A stretch of DNA of 64,000 nucleotides from NCBI GenBank assembly GCA_963693025.1, contig OY843749.1:2108001-2172000 (forward strand), written 5' to 3'. This stretch comes from JAHRAW01 sp963693025. GTDB taxonomy: Bacteria; Pseudomonadota; Gammaproteobacteria; Arenicellales; Poriferihabitantaceae. Below are positions 44,498 to 53,739 of this stretch, piece by piece (the first letter of the stretch is position 1; each line of letters begins with the position of its first letter). The notes below the pieces were generated by a model, which was given only the letters and a program-made list of their open reading frames with translations, had not been told where the DNA came from and ran no database searches. Position numbers and translations under genes: made by a program.

Positions 44498-45966
44498 CAC
44501 AAAACCCCCAGCAACTTCCAGTAGGGCAGCGACAGGTAAATGGCGGCGAGTTTGAGCAGGAAGGTCAGCCCGTTGACGGTGTACACCCGGCGCGAATGGA
44601 GCGCCGCAAAGTGGCGCTTGCCGAGAATGGCGTTGCACTGCAGATAGTAGGACACCTGATAGGGCCAGATGAAGGACTCGGACATCATCAAAATAATGAA
44701 GCCGACCAGCCAGGCGTAACTCCCCAGCAGCGCCATCGCGGGCAGCAACGCGCCCGCCAGCAGAATCACGGTCGCGTTGACCGGGATGAACAAGCGAAAC
44801 AGGAAAACCAGCGCCGACAGCAGAAAGATGAACAGGTGAATGTTGCTTTCCACGTGCCGGGTCAGCCAGGAAAAATTGGCGGCAAGCAGGTCGTTCAGTT
44901 GCAGCAACTGAAGCACGTTGGTGAAGCCGACCATCGCCCCGAGGAAAATCAGGAAACCCCAGTCGATGCTGTTGGACAGTTGTTTTTGGTTGATGATGTT
45001 GAAGAACAGCAGGGCAAAAAACAAAATAAACGCCACCAGATGAATTTCAATGTGGTGGTATGAATAGGTCAAAATCAACAGAATAAAACTGGCGAGCGCG
45101 GCGAACCCGGCGATTTCCTGCTGGCTGAGCGGCGGCAGGTCGCGGTATTGCGCCGCGATGATGTCCGCGTCAATGGTGATTTTCTCGTTGTTGAAAAACA
45201 CCAGCGCCTGAGTGAGCAAATACAGCGCCAGCAGAATCAGCCCCGGCACCAGCGCCGCCATCATCCAGAACAGGTAGTTGAAGGTGTATTGGTCCTGGCT
45301 TGAAAGCATTCCCCACAGCAGCAAGTTGATGGACTTGGCGCTCAGAAACACCGGCGAGAGCAGGCTCATGCCGCCCAGCAGGGCGACCACCAGCCGCTGA
45401 TGCTCCACGGAGTTTTGCGGAATGTGTTTGAGGGCGTCATTCAGAAAAGGCGCAATCAGGGCGGCGCGCCCGTTGGTGCTGGGGATGAACGGCGTCGCCA
45501 GCGCACCGAAGAGGAAGATGATGATGGAGAACAGGTATTTGTTCTTGGGACGCCATTTATGCATCGCATACAGCATAATTCGCTGGCTCAGCCCGGAGCT
45601 CATAATCACGCTGCTCAGACTCAACACGCTGAGCGCGAGAAAAAACACCTGCGAACTGTAGCCGGAAAAGACGACCTGGGGGGCGGCGACGCCGAGCGAC
45701 AACAACCCGACCAGCAAAAAAACGCTGGGGACAAAATCGGGCAGCAGGCGAAAAACCCACATGATGACCGCGCACAGCAACACCACGATGCAGTGCACCA
45801 CCGACTCGGTGACTTGCAACGCCTCCCAGTCGACGCCGTAGTACACCGACAGCGGCACAATCAGCAGAACCAGCCAGCCGACCGGGCGCACGAAGTCCCA
45901 TAACACCACGCCGCGCGCCGCTGGCTCAGTCGGCTCAGTCGAAACAGTGTTTATGTTGGCGTTCAA
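44497..45966 (-). CDS. SLC13/DASS-type carrier, 489 aa
   Basis: About eleven to twelve membrane helices. The motif PFIPSTNGRAALIAPFLNDAL (about residue 165) and RLFIPVNATVILLAGALLPAMAL near residue 410 mirror the paired SNT-like motifs of the divalent anion:sodium symporter family, in altered form (STNG, PVNAT). Usual substrates are di- or tricarboxylates or sulfate. The atypical motifs suggest another anion or another role. Such a carrier is unexpected inside a RiPP export operon. It lies between tolC and a binding-protein gene. Confidence 0.7.
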   Translation of the reverse strand: MNANINTVSTEPTEPAARGVVLWDFVRPVGWLVLLIVPLSVYYGVDWEALQVTESVVHCIVVLLCAVIMWVFRLLPDFVPSVFLLVGLLSLGVAAPQVVFSGYSSQVFFLALSVLSLSSVIMSSGLSQRIMLYAMHKWRPKNKYLFSIIIFLFGALATPFIPSTNGRAALIAPFLNDALKHIPQNSVEHQRLVVALLGGMSLLSPVFLSAKSINLLLWGMLSSQDQYTFNYLFWMMAALVPGLILLALYLLTQALVFFNNEKITIDADIIAAQYRDLPPLSQQEIAGFAALASFILLILTYSYHHIEIHLVAFILFFALLFFNIINQKQLSNSIDWGFLIFLGAMVGFTNVLQLLQLNDLLAANFSWLTRHVESNIHLFIFLLSALVFLFRLFIPVNATVILLAGALLPAMALLGSYAWLVGFIILMMSESFIWPYQVSYYLQCNAILGKRHFAALHSRRVYTVNGLTFLLKLAAIYLSLPYWKLLGVL

Positions 45967-46030
45967 GAGACTTTTTCACAAGCGTTGGGTTGGGGTCGGG
46001 TTGGCGGGCGGAGACAGGGGCGGGCGCCGG

Positions 46031-47386
46031 TCAAGTGGCGGTGAAATACAACCGGTTGACCGCCTTGATGTCTTCCAAAGACAGAATGCCGGCGGCCTGC
46101 TTCAGTTGCAGCCCCGAAAGAATGAAGTCGTGAAGGGCGCTAATCAGGTCGATTTCCGATTGCACCAGAAGGTTCTGCGCTTCCAGCACCTCGTTGCTGG
46201 TGCGGTCGCCGCGGGCAAACCCGTCTTTGGTCGCCTCCAGTTTTTTGCGGTTGGAGTCGACCAGCGACTGCAGGGCAAAAATGCGCTTGTGTAAACTCTG
46301 CCGGTTTCGATACAAGTCCGTCACTTGTTGCTGCAACTGCTTGGCTTGTTGCGCGATGCGAAGTTTCTGGCGGTCATACGCCACATACGCCGCCTGCAAC
46401 TGCGCCGAGCGCCGCCCCCCCTGATAGAGGGGGATTTCCAGCGTCAAGGCGGCGTTGCGGTTGCCGTCACCGTTGACCAAAGAACTTCCCAGGTTGTCGC
46501 GGGAGCGGTTCCATGATGCGCTCAAGGTGGCGCTGGGGTAATACGCCTGCTGCGCCAGCCGAATGTTGTTCTCGGCGATGTCCAGCCGCAGGCGGGTGAT
46601 TTGCAGGTCGTAATTTCGCGCCTTGGCGATGTCCAGCCATTCATCCAGCGGTCGCCCCGACGCCGCTTCAATCACATCCGGGTCGGGGACGACCGGCGCC
46701 AGCGTGTACTCGCCGTCGCCGACATACAAAAAGAAGCGTTGAAAAGCGTTCGCGAGGTCGTTCTCCGCCACAATCACCGACACCTTGGCGAGGTCCAGGT
46801 CGGCCTCGGTTTCGGTCAGTTCCAGAATGGTGGATTCGTGGATGCTGAACAGCGTGTCGACGATTTCCTTGTGCGCTTCAACCCCCGCGACATTGGAGCG
46901 CGCCAGCCGCAGGCGCGAAGTCGCGGAGAGCACGCCGAGGTACGCCTCGGTCACGTTGGTCAGGTTGGCTTCGATAACCCTCGCATTGTCAAGGTGCGCC
47001 AGTTCCAGGTTCTTTTTGGAGTTGGCGTAGGCCGAACGCTGGCGCGCATTCCAGACCGTCTGGCTCAGGCGCAGGCTTTCCGAATAGCCTTCCGAATTCC
47101 CTCCGGCATAGAAAAGACGCCTGGCGTTTTCCTCATGCGTCCCGGTCGCAACGGCGCTTACCTGCGGCAACAACGGCGCGTAGGAGATGCGCTTTTGCAA
47201 ACGCATCTCCTCAACGCCTTTCTGCGCAATCTGCACAGACTCATCGTGCCGCTGCCCCAGTTGCACGGCTTGCAACAAATCGACGTCATCGGCGCATGCA
47301 CTCGATGCGACCGATGCGGCAAGACAAATGGGTAACGCGGTTTTTCCGACTGCTCTTTTGATTAATAACCGGAAAAACCTACACAT
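46031..47386 (-). CDS. TolC-family outer-membrane efflux protein, 451 aa
   Basis: The start at 47386 (MCRFFRLLIKRAVGKTALPIC) gives a signal peptide ending ASSACA. The mature part has two similar halves of long coiled coils and barrel strands, for example VDLLQAVQLGQRHDESVQIAQ near the start and RIAQQAKQLQQQVTDLYRNR in the second half. It is the outer-membrane channel for the HlyD/ABC exporter. Its first bases overlap the 3' end of a leader-only NHLP gene. Confidence 0.88.
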   Translation of the reverse strand: MCRFFRLLIKRAVGKTALPICLAASVASSACADDVDLLQAVQLGQRHDESVQIAQKGVEEMRLQKRISYAPLLPQVSAVATGTHEENARRLFYAGGNSEGYSESLRLSQTVWNARQRSAYANSKKNLELAHLDNARVIEANLTNVTEAYLGVLSATSRLRLARSNVAGVEAHKEIVDTLFSIHESTILELTETEADLDLAKVSVIVAENDLANAFQRFFLYVGDGEYTLAPVVPDPDVIEAASGRPLDEWLDIAKARNYDLQITRLRLDIAENNIRLAQQAYYPSATLSASWNRSRDNLGSSLVNGDGNRNAALTLEIPLYQGGRRSAQLQAAYVAYDRQKLRIAQQAKQLQQQVTDLYRNRQSLHKRIFALQSLVDSNRKKLEATKDGFARGDRTSNEVLEAQNLLVQSEIDLISALHDFILSGLQLKQAAGILSLEDIKAVNRLYFTAT

Positions 47387-47618
47387 CTTCCCCTTCAATA
47401 TAGGGCAAGACGATGTGCACCAATTTGTCGGTGTTGAACAGCAATTCCACCTTGGTATTCGGCGGAAGGTCCACGCCCGACTCCAGTAAAACCGCAGTCG
47501 GGTCGGCTTCCAGTTTGGCGCGGAAGTCGGGGTCTCCGTAGTATTTGGCCAAAACATCCGAAAAGGCTTGCTGATTTTTCTCGAACTCTTTTTCGTCGAT
47601 ATTCATTATATCCGCCAT
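47379..47618 (-). CDS. Core-less NHLP-type leader protein E, 79 aa
   Basis: It starts MADIMNIDEKEFEKNQQAFS. The NHLP pattern is complete (DPDFRAKLEADPTAVLLESG, TKVELLFNTDKLVHIVLPYIEGED), but the protein stops there, with no GG-type site and no core. It overlaps tolC by eight bases and is the first gene of the transporter operon. A leader without a core could regulate or occupy the modification enzymes or the peptidase, or be a relic. A ribosome-like site AGAGGA lies upstream. Confidence 0.65.
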   Translation of the reverse strand: MADIMNIDEKEFEKNQQAFSDVLAKYYGDPDFRAKLEADPTAVLLESGVDLPPNTKVELLFNTDKLVHIVLPYIEGEDV

Positions 47619-47797
47619 GGTGAGATGTCCTCTGTCTGGTATGTTATGAAATGAGTGCGCCGGTAAAAAACGCCGATGGGTCACCGGACTTCCGATTACA
47701 CCCCGGAGGTAGCGCACACCTAGGCGCAAAGATACGCGAATTTCCCGCCCGACGCAACTATTTTTTTTAAGGGGGAAGGGGGAGGCGTAACCCCTTG

Positions 47798-47920
47798 CGG
47801 GCATTGGGCTTGACGGGGTTTTGCATCAGGCGTTTTCCTTGTGAATGCGCCGCTCTTCCCTGGGCGGAATGCCGAAATGTTCGCGGTAGCATTTGCTGAA
47901 ATGGGGCGTGGAAACGAAGC
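47798..47920 (-). pseudogene. Duplicated 3' end of the glxA-type regulator gene
   Basis: These 123 bases match 61921-62043, the last codons and 3' flank of the regulator at 61949-63094, with about eight differences and no gaps, in the same orientation. The copy encodes only the regulator's last ~30 residues and is not functional. A fragment of the palindromic repeat (CTACCGCTAGGGAATGACG) follows at once. The rest of the 47619-48053 gap holds the promoters of the two diverging operons. Confidence 0.8.
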
Positions 47921-48001
47921 GGTTGGACTCCCTGTTTTCTACCGCTAGGGAATGACGGGTAGTGGTGGGTGGTCAAGTTGTTGGTTGAATTCGCCGGACT
48001 T

Positions 48002-48010
48002 TGTTAGAAT
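48002..48010 (+). promoter_or_regulatory. Extended -10 promoter for the sagB operon
   Basis: TGTTAGAAT is an extended -10 (TG, one base, TAGAAT at 48005-48010), 43 bases before the sagB start. The -35 region has only weak matches (TTGGTT at 18 bases). There is no C tract here, unlike the promoters of precursors F and G. Confidence 0.35.
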
Positions 48011-48053
48011 GGCCGGTCATTGAACTGATAATCAGAATTAATCAACGTCCCGT

Positions 48054-49631
48054 ATGTTCATCACTGATTTCCTGCGGCAACCGCTGACTACTGCGCGACT
48101 GGACGAGGGCTTCCGCCTTGCGCCCGACTCGTCTGCGGGTGAGTTGGAAAACCTCAACGCCCCTGAGCAACCCAACATCCCCCTGGTTCAGTCGGTCAAG
48201 GAAGCGCTGGAATGGCTGGCATCGCAAGAGCGCGGGGCGGCGGTGACCGAGTTTCGCCGGCATTTGCAAAGCGGGCCCGACAGTCATTTCGGCTTGCTAC
48301 AGACGGCGCAGTTCATCTTGCGGAATGTCGTCGTGGTCGGCGTGGTGTGTCCGAGCAATCGGTTGCTGGCGGAAATTGAATACAGCAACGCCGGCGAGCG
48401 CCTGCCGGACGTCTCGCCGCCGCCGAGCCTTTCCGAAGACGGAAAAATCACGCTCTCGCGTTTTTGCTACCTGCACCGCGAGGACGACCGCTTGCTGCTG
48501 ACCATGCCGCTGAAAGACAAGCGCTTTGTCATTCGTGACAGGGCGGTGGGGAGCCTGCTTTTTGAACTGGGTTTTGGCGCCGATTTACGGCGGATTGAGT
48601 CCGCTTGTGGTGGTGATGAGGATTTGTTTGCGGGTTTTCGTTGCCTGCTCAATATCCTGTATCACGACGAATTCATCATTCCGGTTGCGAACGATTCGCC
48701 GCGCCTGCCAACCCGGCTGGAAGAAGGCGACAGCGCGATGCAGCAGTGGGATTTTCACGATTTGGTGGCGCATGCCAACAGTCGGTTCGGTTACAACTAT
48801 GGCGCCAATTTTGGCGGCGCCTTTCCTTTCATACACTTGATTGACCCCCAGCCCGCAGTCAGGCCGTTGCCGCAAGGCGAGCGAATCGCGTTACACAAAC
48901 CCGACCTGCAACGCTTGGCGGACAACGACAAGCGCCTGACCGAGTTGGTCATCCAGCGCCTCAGCGTTCGCGCCTACGACGAAGAGGCGCCGATTTCCCT
49001 GCAACAAATCGGCGAATTCTTTTTCCGCTCGGGGCGCGTGCTGTATGAAAATACTACGGTGGTCACTGGCGCGCAAGACCCCGCCAAGCAAACCGACATG
49101 GAGCTTGCCTGGCGCCCTTATCCGACCGGCGGCGCCAGTTACGAACTGGAATTCTACCTCACCGTGGACCGCGCCGACGGCCTCGACCCCGGCATCTATT
49201 ACTACTCGCCGGGAACGCATGAGCTAATCAAACTGAGCGGCAAGAGCGGCCATACCGAAGGGTTGATACAAGCCGCCTATATCAGTTGCGCGCAGATCGT
49301 CAGGCCGCAGACCCTCATCCATATCGCCGCGCGTTTCCAACGAGTCAGTTGGAAATATCACAACATCGCATACAGCACGATGCTGCGAAATACCGGCGTG
49401 GTATACCAAACCTTCTACCTGAATGCCATCGCCATGGGGCTGGCCGGCTGCGGCCTGGGCTCCGGTTACACCGAGCTGTTCTGCCGGGCAACCGGCAACG
49501 CCCCGCATGTGGAGTGCAACATCGGTGAATTCATGCTCGGCAGTTTGCCGAAAGCGTTTAATTACGACACGCTGGATATGTCCGCCAGCGCGGCAATCCA
49601 CAACTCCAAACTGTCGCCCACCGCGTATTAA
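48054..49631 (+). CDS. SagB-type FMN-dependent azoline dehydrogenase, 525 aa
   Basis: In TOMM pathways this enzyme oxidises thiazolines and oxazolines to azoles. The C-terminal nitroreductase-fold half is clear: RLSVRAYDEEAPISLQQIGEF (about residue 305), YPTGGASYELEFYL, GIYYYSPGTHELI, and a flavin-site segment MGLAGCGLGSGYTELFC. The N-terminal ~200 residues are a leader-binding-like region (SLLFELGFGADLRRI), so the protein is of the longer SagB type. First gene of a plus-strand run with the LanM-like and nitroreductase genes. Confidence 0.85.
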   Translation: MFITDFLRQPLTTARLDEGFRLAPDSSAGELENLNAPEQPNIPLVQSVKEALEWLASQERGAAVTEFRRHLQSGPDSHFGLLQTAQFILRNVVVVGVVCPSNRLLAEIEYSNAGERLPDVSPPPSLSEDGKITLSRFCYLHREDDRLLLTMPLKDKRFVIRDRAVGSLLFELGFGADLRRIESACGGDEDLFAGFRCLLNILYHDEFIIPVANDSPRLPTRLEEGDSAMQQWDFHDLVAHANSRFGYNYGANFGGAFPFIHLIDPQPAVRPLPQGERIALHKPDLQRLADNDKRLTELVIQRLSVRAYDEEAPISLQQIGEFFFRSGRVLYENTTVVTGAQDPAKQTDMELAWRPYPTGGASYELEFYLTVDRADGLDPGIYYYSPGTHELIKLSGKSGHTEGLIQAAYISCAQIVRPQTLIHIAARFQRVSWKYHNIAYSTMLRNTGVVYQTFYLNAIAMGLAGCGLGSGYTELFCRATGNAPHVECNIGEFMLGSLPKAFNYDTLDMSASAAIHNSKLSPTAY

Positions 49632-49648
49632 CCCCCGATGACCCACCG

Positions 49649-52600
49649 ATGACTGCGGGCAACGCATCCGGGGAGGACGCTTCCCGCCTATACCGGTGGA
49701 TTGCCCGCGCCAGTTTCCCCGAAGAACGCCTGCGCTGCAAAGCCTTTACCGTTGCCGAGCGGCAGGACGAGGTTGTTCTGGAAAGCCGGCGCAAGAGTTG
49801 GAACGCGCTGTTTGATTCCGATGTTGATTCCGAGTCCGCGAAGGAGGAAGTCTTGCGCCGGCGCGGGCTGAGCCGCGCGCAGTGGGAAGCGTGCCTGCGC
49901 GATGTCGAAGTGACGGCGCCCGAGCATCTGCCCGACTGGGCTGCGACCTTCATCGATTTATACCGGCGCTGGCAACGGCACGACAAAACAGCATTGGCAA
50001 AGCGCCTCGGGGACGAGCCCGGCCGGATATTGCCGGCGGCGTGGGCGGAATTGTGCCGGCCCTGGGTCGGTGCGCAGCAAGACAAGTTGCGCCCGGCGGG
50101 GATTGAACTGGCGGAAGAAGGCGTGGACGACCTGTTGGGACACGTCCTGTATCGCCTGGCGATGCCGGTGTATGCCGTGCTGCATTCGTATCCCGGCGTT
50201 TTGCCGGCGGAGCACGGCGGGAACGGGAGCCGGCGGCAAGCGGTCGGGACGTTGGACTTCTGGCAACAAGCGTTTGACCGCCAGCCGATTCTGGTCAAAA
50301 TCATCGGCACGCTGGTGCGCCATTGGCAAATCGCCACCGAGGAAATGCTCGACCGGTTCGCCGCCGACCTGCCGCAACTGCGCGCCCGGTTTCTGCGGGG
50401 GAAAGAAACGCAGCCCGGTGACGGTGACGGGATTGCCATTTTACGCCTGCCGTGCGGCCTCGGCGACCCGCACCGTGGCGGGCGTTCGGTGGCGATATTT
50501 GAAACCGATTGCGGCGAGGTGGTCTATAAACCGAAAGACCTGATTGGCACCTGGGCAACCGGGGAGTTGCTGCAGGAACTGCACCGGGAACACGGCGAGT
50601 TTGTGCCGCTGGCGCCTGATTTTCTCTATTGCCGGGGCTATGGCTGGGAGCAGCGGGTTGTGCGGCGCGATTGCACCACGCTGGCCGAAGTGGAAACCTT
50701 TTACCGCCGTTTGGGCGGCTGGCTGTTCCTCGTGCAACTGCTGAACGGCAATGACTTTTGGTATGACAACCTCATCGCTTGCGCCGGCATGCCGTATTTC
50801 ATCGACTATGAAACGGTGGTCGGCAACAGTTTCTTCGACCGCTTGCCGGAGCACGGGCAAGATGAGCATAACGAGCAATTTCGGCAACTGGGCATGATTG
50901 GCATTCTACCGTTCCTGATGCCGGGTTCAATGGACGCTTCGCTGGTGGACGGCATTGATATCAGCGTGATGACACCGCCGGGAAAGCAGCGGGTTCCGTT
51001 TCAGAAAAAAGAGCAGACCGGCACGGCGGATGCCGGCGATTGGTATGAAGGTTTCGAGGCCGGCGATTATGCCCCCTTTTACCGCGGCGAATTCCAGGAC
51101 ATCAACGCCTTCTTTGATATTTTCATCGACGGCTACCAACGCATGGGCGCGCTGTTGACTGCAAAGGAGGGGCCCGCGTCCGTGGCGTTGCAAAAATTTT
51201 ACCGGCGCATCAAACAAGCCCGTTTTCGCCATATCATCGTTGACACCTGGAAGTGCTATTCATTGCTCCATCAATTTTTCCACAACTGCCGCACCGACGG
51301 GGTGCGCGCAAGCATCGCGCTGGACGGTTTTTTCGCGCGCTTCAAGCCCTATCCCTATCGCGTTATTGAAGGCATCCGGCACGACATCTGGCGCAATGAT
51401 GTTCCGTTGTTTGAAATGCAAGCCGACAACCTGCGGGTTTTTAATACTTCCGGCGCCGCCACCGAAACCGATTTCTTCCAAAGAACCGCGTGGGACAGAA
51501 TCACGCGAAACCACGCCTATCTGTCGAATGAACTTGAACGCCAGGTCGCCCATATAAAAGCCCTGTTTTCGACCCGGCCGGACAACCCCCGGCGCGCCTG
51601 GCGGTCGCACGGCGCAACCGACGTTGCCAAGCCCAAACCGGTTACGCGCGAAGCGTTATTGGTTCTGGCGCGGGAAACCGGCGCGCAACTGGCATCCCTC
51701 ATCAACCACCGCGGCGCGTTGCAAAATGGGTTCGCCATCGGCAGAGCGCAGTTAAACAACATCCGCGTGCCGCAGTCGTTGCCGCCGAATTTTGACGGTT
51801 GCAGCGGCGTGGTGGTTTTCCTTGCGCTGTTGCGGCAATACGCCACCGAGCACAAGGAAAACAGCGCGGCGCTGCGAAAGTGCCACGCCTACCTGATGGA
51901 CGGCGTTGATGGAATTTATTCGCTCGGGAACGTGGCCGAAAACTGCGGGGTAATCAGCCTCTTCGGGTCAAGACTCGTGGCGCTGTGCCGCTTGGCGGGG
52001 GTTGAAGCGGCGCTCCGCGGCGATGGCAACCCATCGGCGGACATCGAAAAATTGATGGACGGTTTGCTCAACAAAATGCGCGGCGCGGACAGCCTGTGCG
52101 CGGATTACCGTCACGGCATCGGCGGTCTGCTATACCGCTTTGGCGAATTGGAGCCGTTTTTTAGCGACGAAAAATTAACCGCCTGGATGGAGCAAATACT
52201 GGCGCTGGCGGAAGCCAAGCCGTTGCGGGTGAGCCCGGAGCAAACCGCCGCCTATCGCCGCTACGCGGATGCGCTGTTGCCGGACGCGGCGGGTGGCATG
52301 TTAGTGGTGGAGCGGTATATGCAAGCGCGCTGGCCGGCGTTTGCGGCGCATCCGGGCTACTTGAAACTGCAGCGCCTGGTTGCGGAGCACGATGATGCGG
52401 GCGCGCGCACCACACCGCCGGCGCCGGGCGCTGATGAATATACCGATGAAGCGTTGTCGGCGTTGCGCGGAGAAACCGCAATGGATTGCGCTTACCATTT
52501 GTTGGCGGACGCGGACGATGATGCCTCACGCGCAACGCTCGACCGCCTAATCGGTGAACTGGTTGCGCGCCGGCGCATCTCGCAGCGCTGGTTCCCCGAC

Positions 52601-52750
52601 CGCTGGGCCGACGATGGCTTTTGGCCCGGCGCGATTCACGGGCAGGCGGACATGGGGCTGTTGTTGCTGAGCGTGTATGAACGCAAGAACCTGAACCCGT
52701 TTCGCGCGCCCCCCGTCATATTCCCTGCGCTCTGCGCGCCGGGCGCGTGA
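49649..52750 (+). CDS. Divergent LanM-like synthetase with decayed cyclase, 1033 aa
   Basis: Length and layout match class II lanthipeptide synthetases: a kinase-like dehydratase domain to about residue 690, then a LanC-like domain. Dehydratase motifs present: GDPHRGGRSVAIFETDCGEV and VVYKPKD (about 271-300), and FIDYETV (about 380). Altered: the usual DxHxxN loop reads NDFWYDN (Trp for His, about 367), and the Arg before the conserved Thr of the elimination site is Val (HIIVDTWKCY, about 528). In the cyclase the three zinc ligands appear lost: the WCHG position reads LLPDAAGG (about 874), and the CHG position reads LRGETA (about 938). It probably cannot close lanthionine rings. Phosphorylation or dehydration may survive. 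Confidence 0.75.
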   Translation: MTAGNASGEDASRLYRWIARASFPEERLRCKAFTVAERQDEVVLESRRKSWNALFDSDVDSESAKEEVLRRRGLSRAQWEACLRDVEVTAPEHLPDWAATFIDLYRRWQRHDKTALAKRLGDEPGRILPAAWAELCRPWVGAQQDKLRPAGIELAEEGVDDLLGHVLYRLAMPVYAVLHSYPGVLPAEHGGNGSRRQAVGTLDFWQQAFDRQPILVKIIGTLVRHWQIATEEMLDRFAADLPQLRARFLRGKETQPGDGDGIAILRLPCGLGDPHRGGRSVAIFETDCGEVVYKPKDLIGTWATGELLQELHREHGEFVPLAPDFLYCRGYGWEQRVVRRDCTTLAEVETFYRRLGGWLFLVQLLNGNDFWYDNLIACAGMPYFIDYETVVGNSFFDRLPEHGQDEHNEQFRQLGMIGILPFLMPGSMDASLVDGIDISVMTPPGKQRVPFQKKEQTGTADAGDWYEGFEAGDYAPFYRGEFQDINAFFDIFIDGYQRMGALLTAKEGPASVALQKFYRRIKQARFRHIIVDTWKCYSLLHQFFHNCRTDGVRASIALDGFFARFKPYPYRVIEGIRHDIWRNDVPLFEMQADNLRVFNTSGAATETDFFQRTAWDRITRNHAYLSNELERQVAHIKALFSTRPDNPRRAWRSHGATDVAKPKPVTREALLVLARETGAQLASLINHRGALQNGFAIGRAQLNNIRVPQSLPPNFDGCSGVVVFLALLRQYATEHKENSAALRKCHAYLMDGVDGIYSLGNVAENCGVISLFGSRLVALCRLAGVEAALRGDGNPSADIEKLMDGLLNKMRGADSLCADYRHGIGGLLYRFGELEPFFSDEKLTAWMEQILALAEAKPLRVSPEQTAAYRRYADALLPDAAGGMLVVERYMQARWPAFAAHPGYLKLQRLVAEHDDAGARTTPPAPGADEYTDEALSALRGETAMDCAYHLLADADDDASRATLDRLIGELVARRRISQRWFPDRWADDGFWPGAIHGQADMGLLLLSVYERKNLNPFRAPPVIFPALCAPGA

Positions 52751-53421
52751 ATGTCATCGACGCCATTGCCCGGCGCAAATCGGTGCGCTTTTTCACCGAC
52801 CGGGAAGTGCCGGTTGACTTGATCGACAAGATCATCAACGCCGCCACGACGGCGCCCACCGGCGGCAATATGCAGCCCTGGCAGGTCGCCGTTATTCGGG
52901 GGAAAACCAAAGAAAGGCTCGCCGCGGCGTATGTCAAAGCCGCGCAGGACCAACAACAACCGAGCCCGGAGATTCCTTATTACCCGCAGCCGATGCCGCC
53001 CAAATACGAGCAGCGCCGGCACATCATGGGCACCCGGATTTACCACGCCGCGGGCATTCGCTTTGCTCCCGACTATGTGGACTGGCCCGCGGTTATCGCG
53101 CTGGTGACGCAGAACTATTATTTTTTCGGCGCCGATGCCGGTCTGCTGTTTTTTATAGAGCGCGAACTGGAGCAAGGCTCGTTGCTGGATATCGGCATGT
53201 TCATGCAAAACATCATGCTGGCGGCACAAGAATACGGCCTCGCCACTTGCTCGCAGGCCTCCTGGGGAAACTACCCGAAAATAGCCAAAGAGATTTTGGG
53301 CATCGGCGGCGAACTGCGGCTAGTCTGCGGAATGTCGCTGGGGTATCCCGGCGATGACAGCAAAGCACCCGAGGGGCGTGTTCGGGAGAGTAGTAAGGAG
53401 TTTGTGCGGTGGTATTCGTAG
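52747..53421 (+). CDS. Nitroreductase-family flavoprotein, 224 aa
   Basis: The GTG at 52747 overlaps the LanM-like stop (GTGA), so it is coupled. Motifs: ARRKSVRFFTDREVPVDLIDKI, TTAPTGGNMQPWQVAVIRG (FMN phosphate site) and IMLAAQEYGLATCSQASWGNY near the C-terminus. A second flavin oxidoreductase next to SagB could oxidise or reduce a different residue of the peptide, such as dehydroalanine reduction to D-Ala (as known for LtnJ and related enzymes of other families) or azoline oxidation. Substrate not established. Confidence 0.8.
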   Translation: MNVIDAIARRKSVRFFTDREVPVDLIDKIINAATTAPTGGNMQPWQVAVIRGKTKERLAAAYVKAAQDQQQPSPEIPYYPQPMPPKYEQRRHIMGTRIYHAAGIRFAPDYVDWPAVIALVTQNYYFFGADAGLLFFIERELEQGSLLDIGMFMQNIMLAAQEYGLATCSQASWGNYPKIAKEILGIGGELRLVCGMSLGYPGDDSKAPEGRVRESSKEFVRWYS

Positions 53422-53534
53422 GTTTTGGGTGGTGGTGTTCGTTGCCGTCAGAGGGGTTGGATACTTCTGAGTTAAAACAACGCCATTCCCGCAGTCCCCC
53501 GCTAACACACTGCGGAGGCATGCTTTTGAGCGGG

Positions 53535-53730
53535 AAAAATCCGCCGGGAGCGGATTTTCGCGTAGCCCGAAGGGTTTGTATCAGGGATGATACAAACAAA
53601 AATCCGCCGGGAGCGAATTTTCGCGTAGCCCGAAGGGTTTGTATCAGGGATGATACAAACAAAAATCCGCCGGGAGCGGATTTTCGCGCAAGCCCGCAGG
53701 GCGCGTATCATGGACGATACGCGCAAAAAT
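53535..53730. repeat. REP-like array, three 63 bp units
   Basis: Units start AAAAATCCGCCGGGAGC at 53535, 53598 and 53661. Each holds two hairpins: ATCCGCCGGGAGCGGAT, and TTTGTATCA with TGATACAAA around GGGA. The third unit is a variant whose second hairpin is GCGCGTATCATGGACGATACGCGC. The array lies between convergent genes (nitroreductase and precursor F) and probably ends transcription from both sides. Because 63 is a multiple of three, a false open frame (NPPGADFR repeats) crosses it. Confidence 0.85.
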
Positions 53731-53739
53731 ACGGGCGCC

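Noticed and set aside
53535..53730. Possible CRISPR array
   Set aside because: Units are contiguous with no unique spacers, each holds two hairpins, and there is no cas gene in the window.
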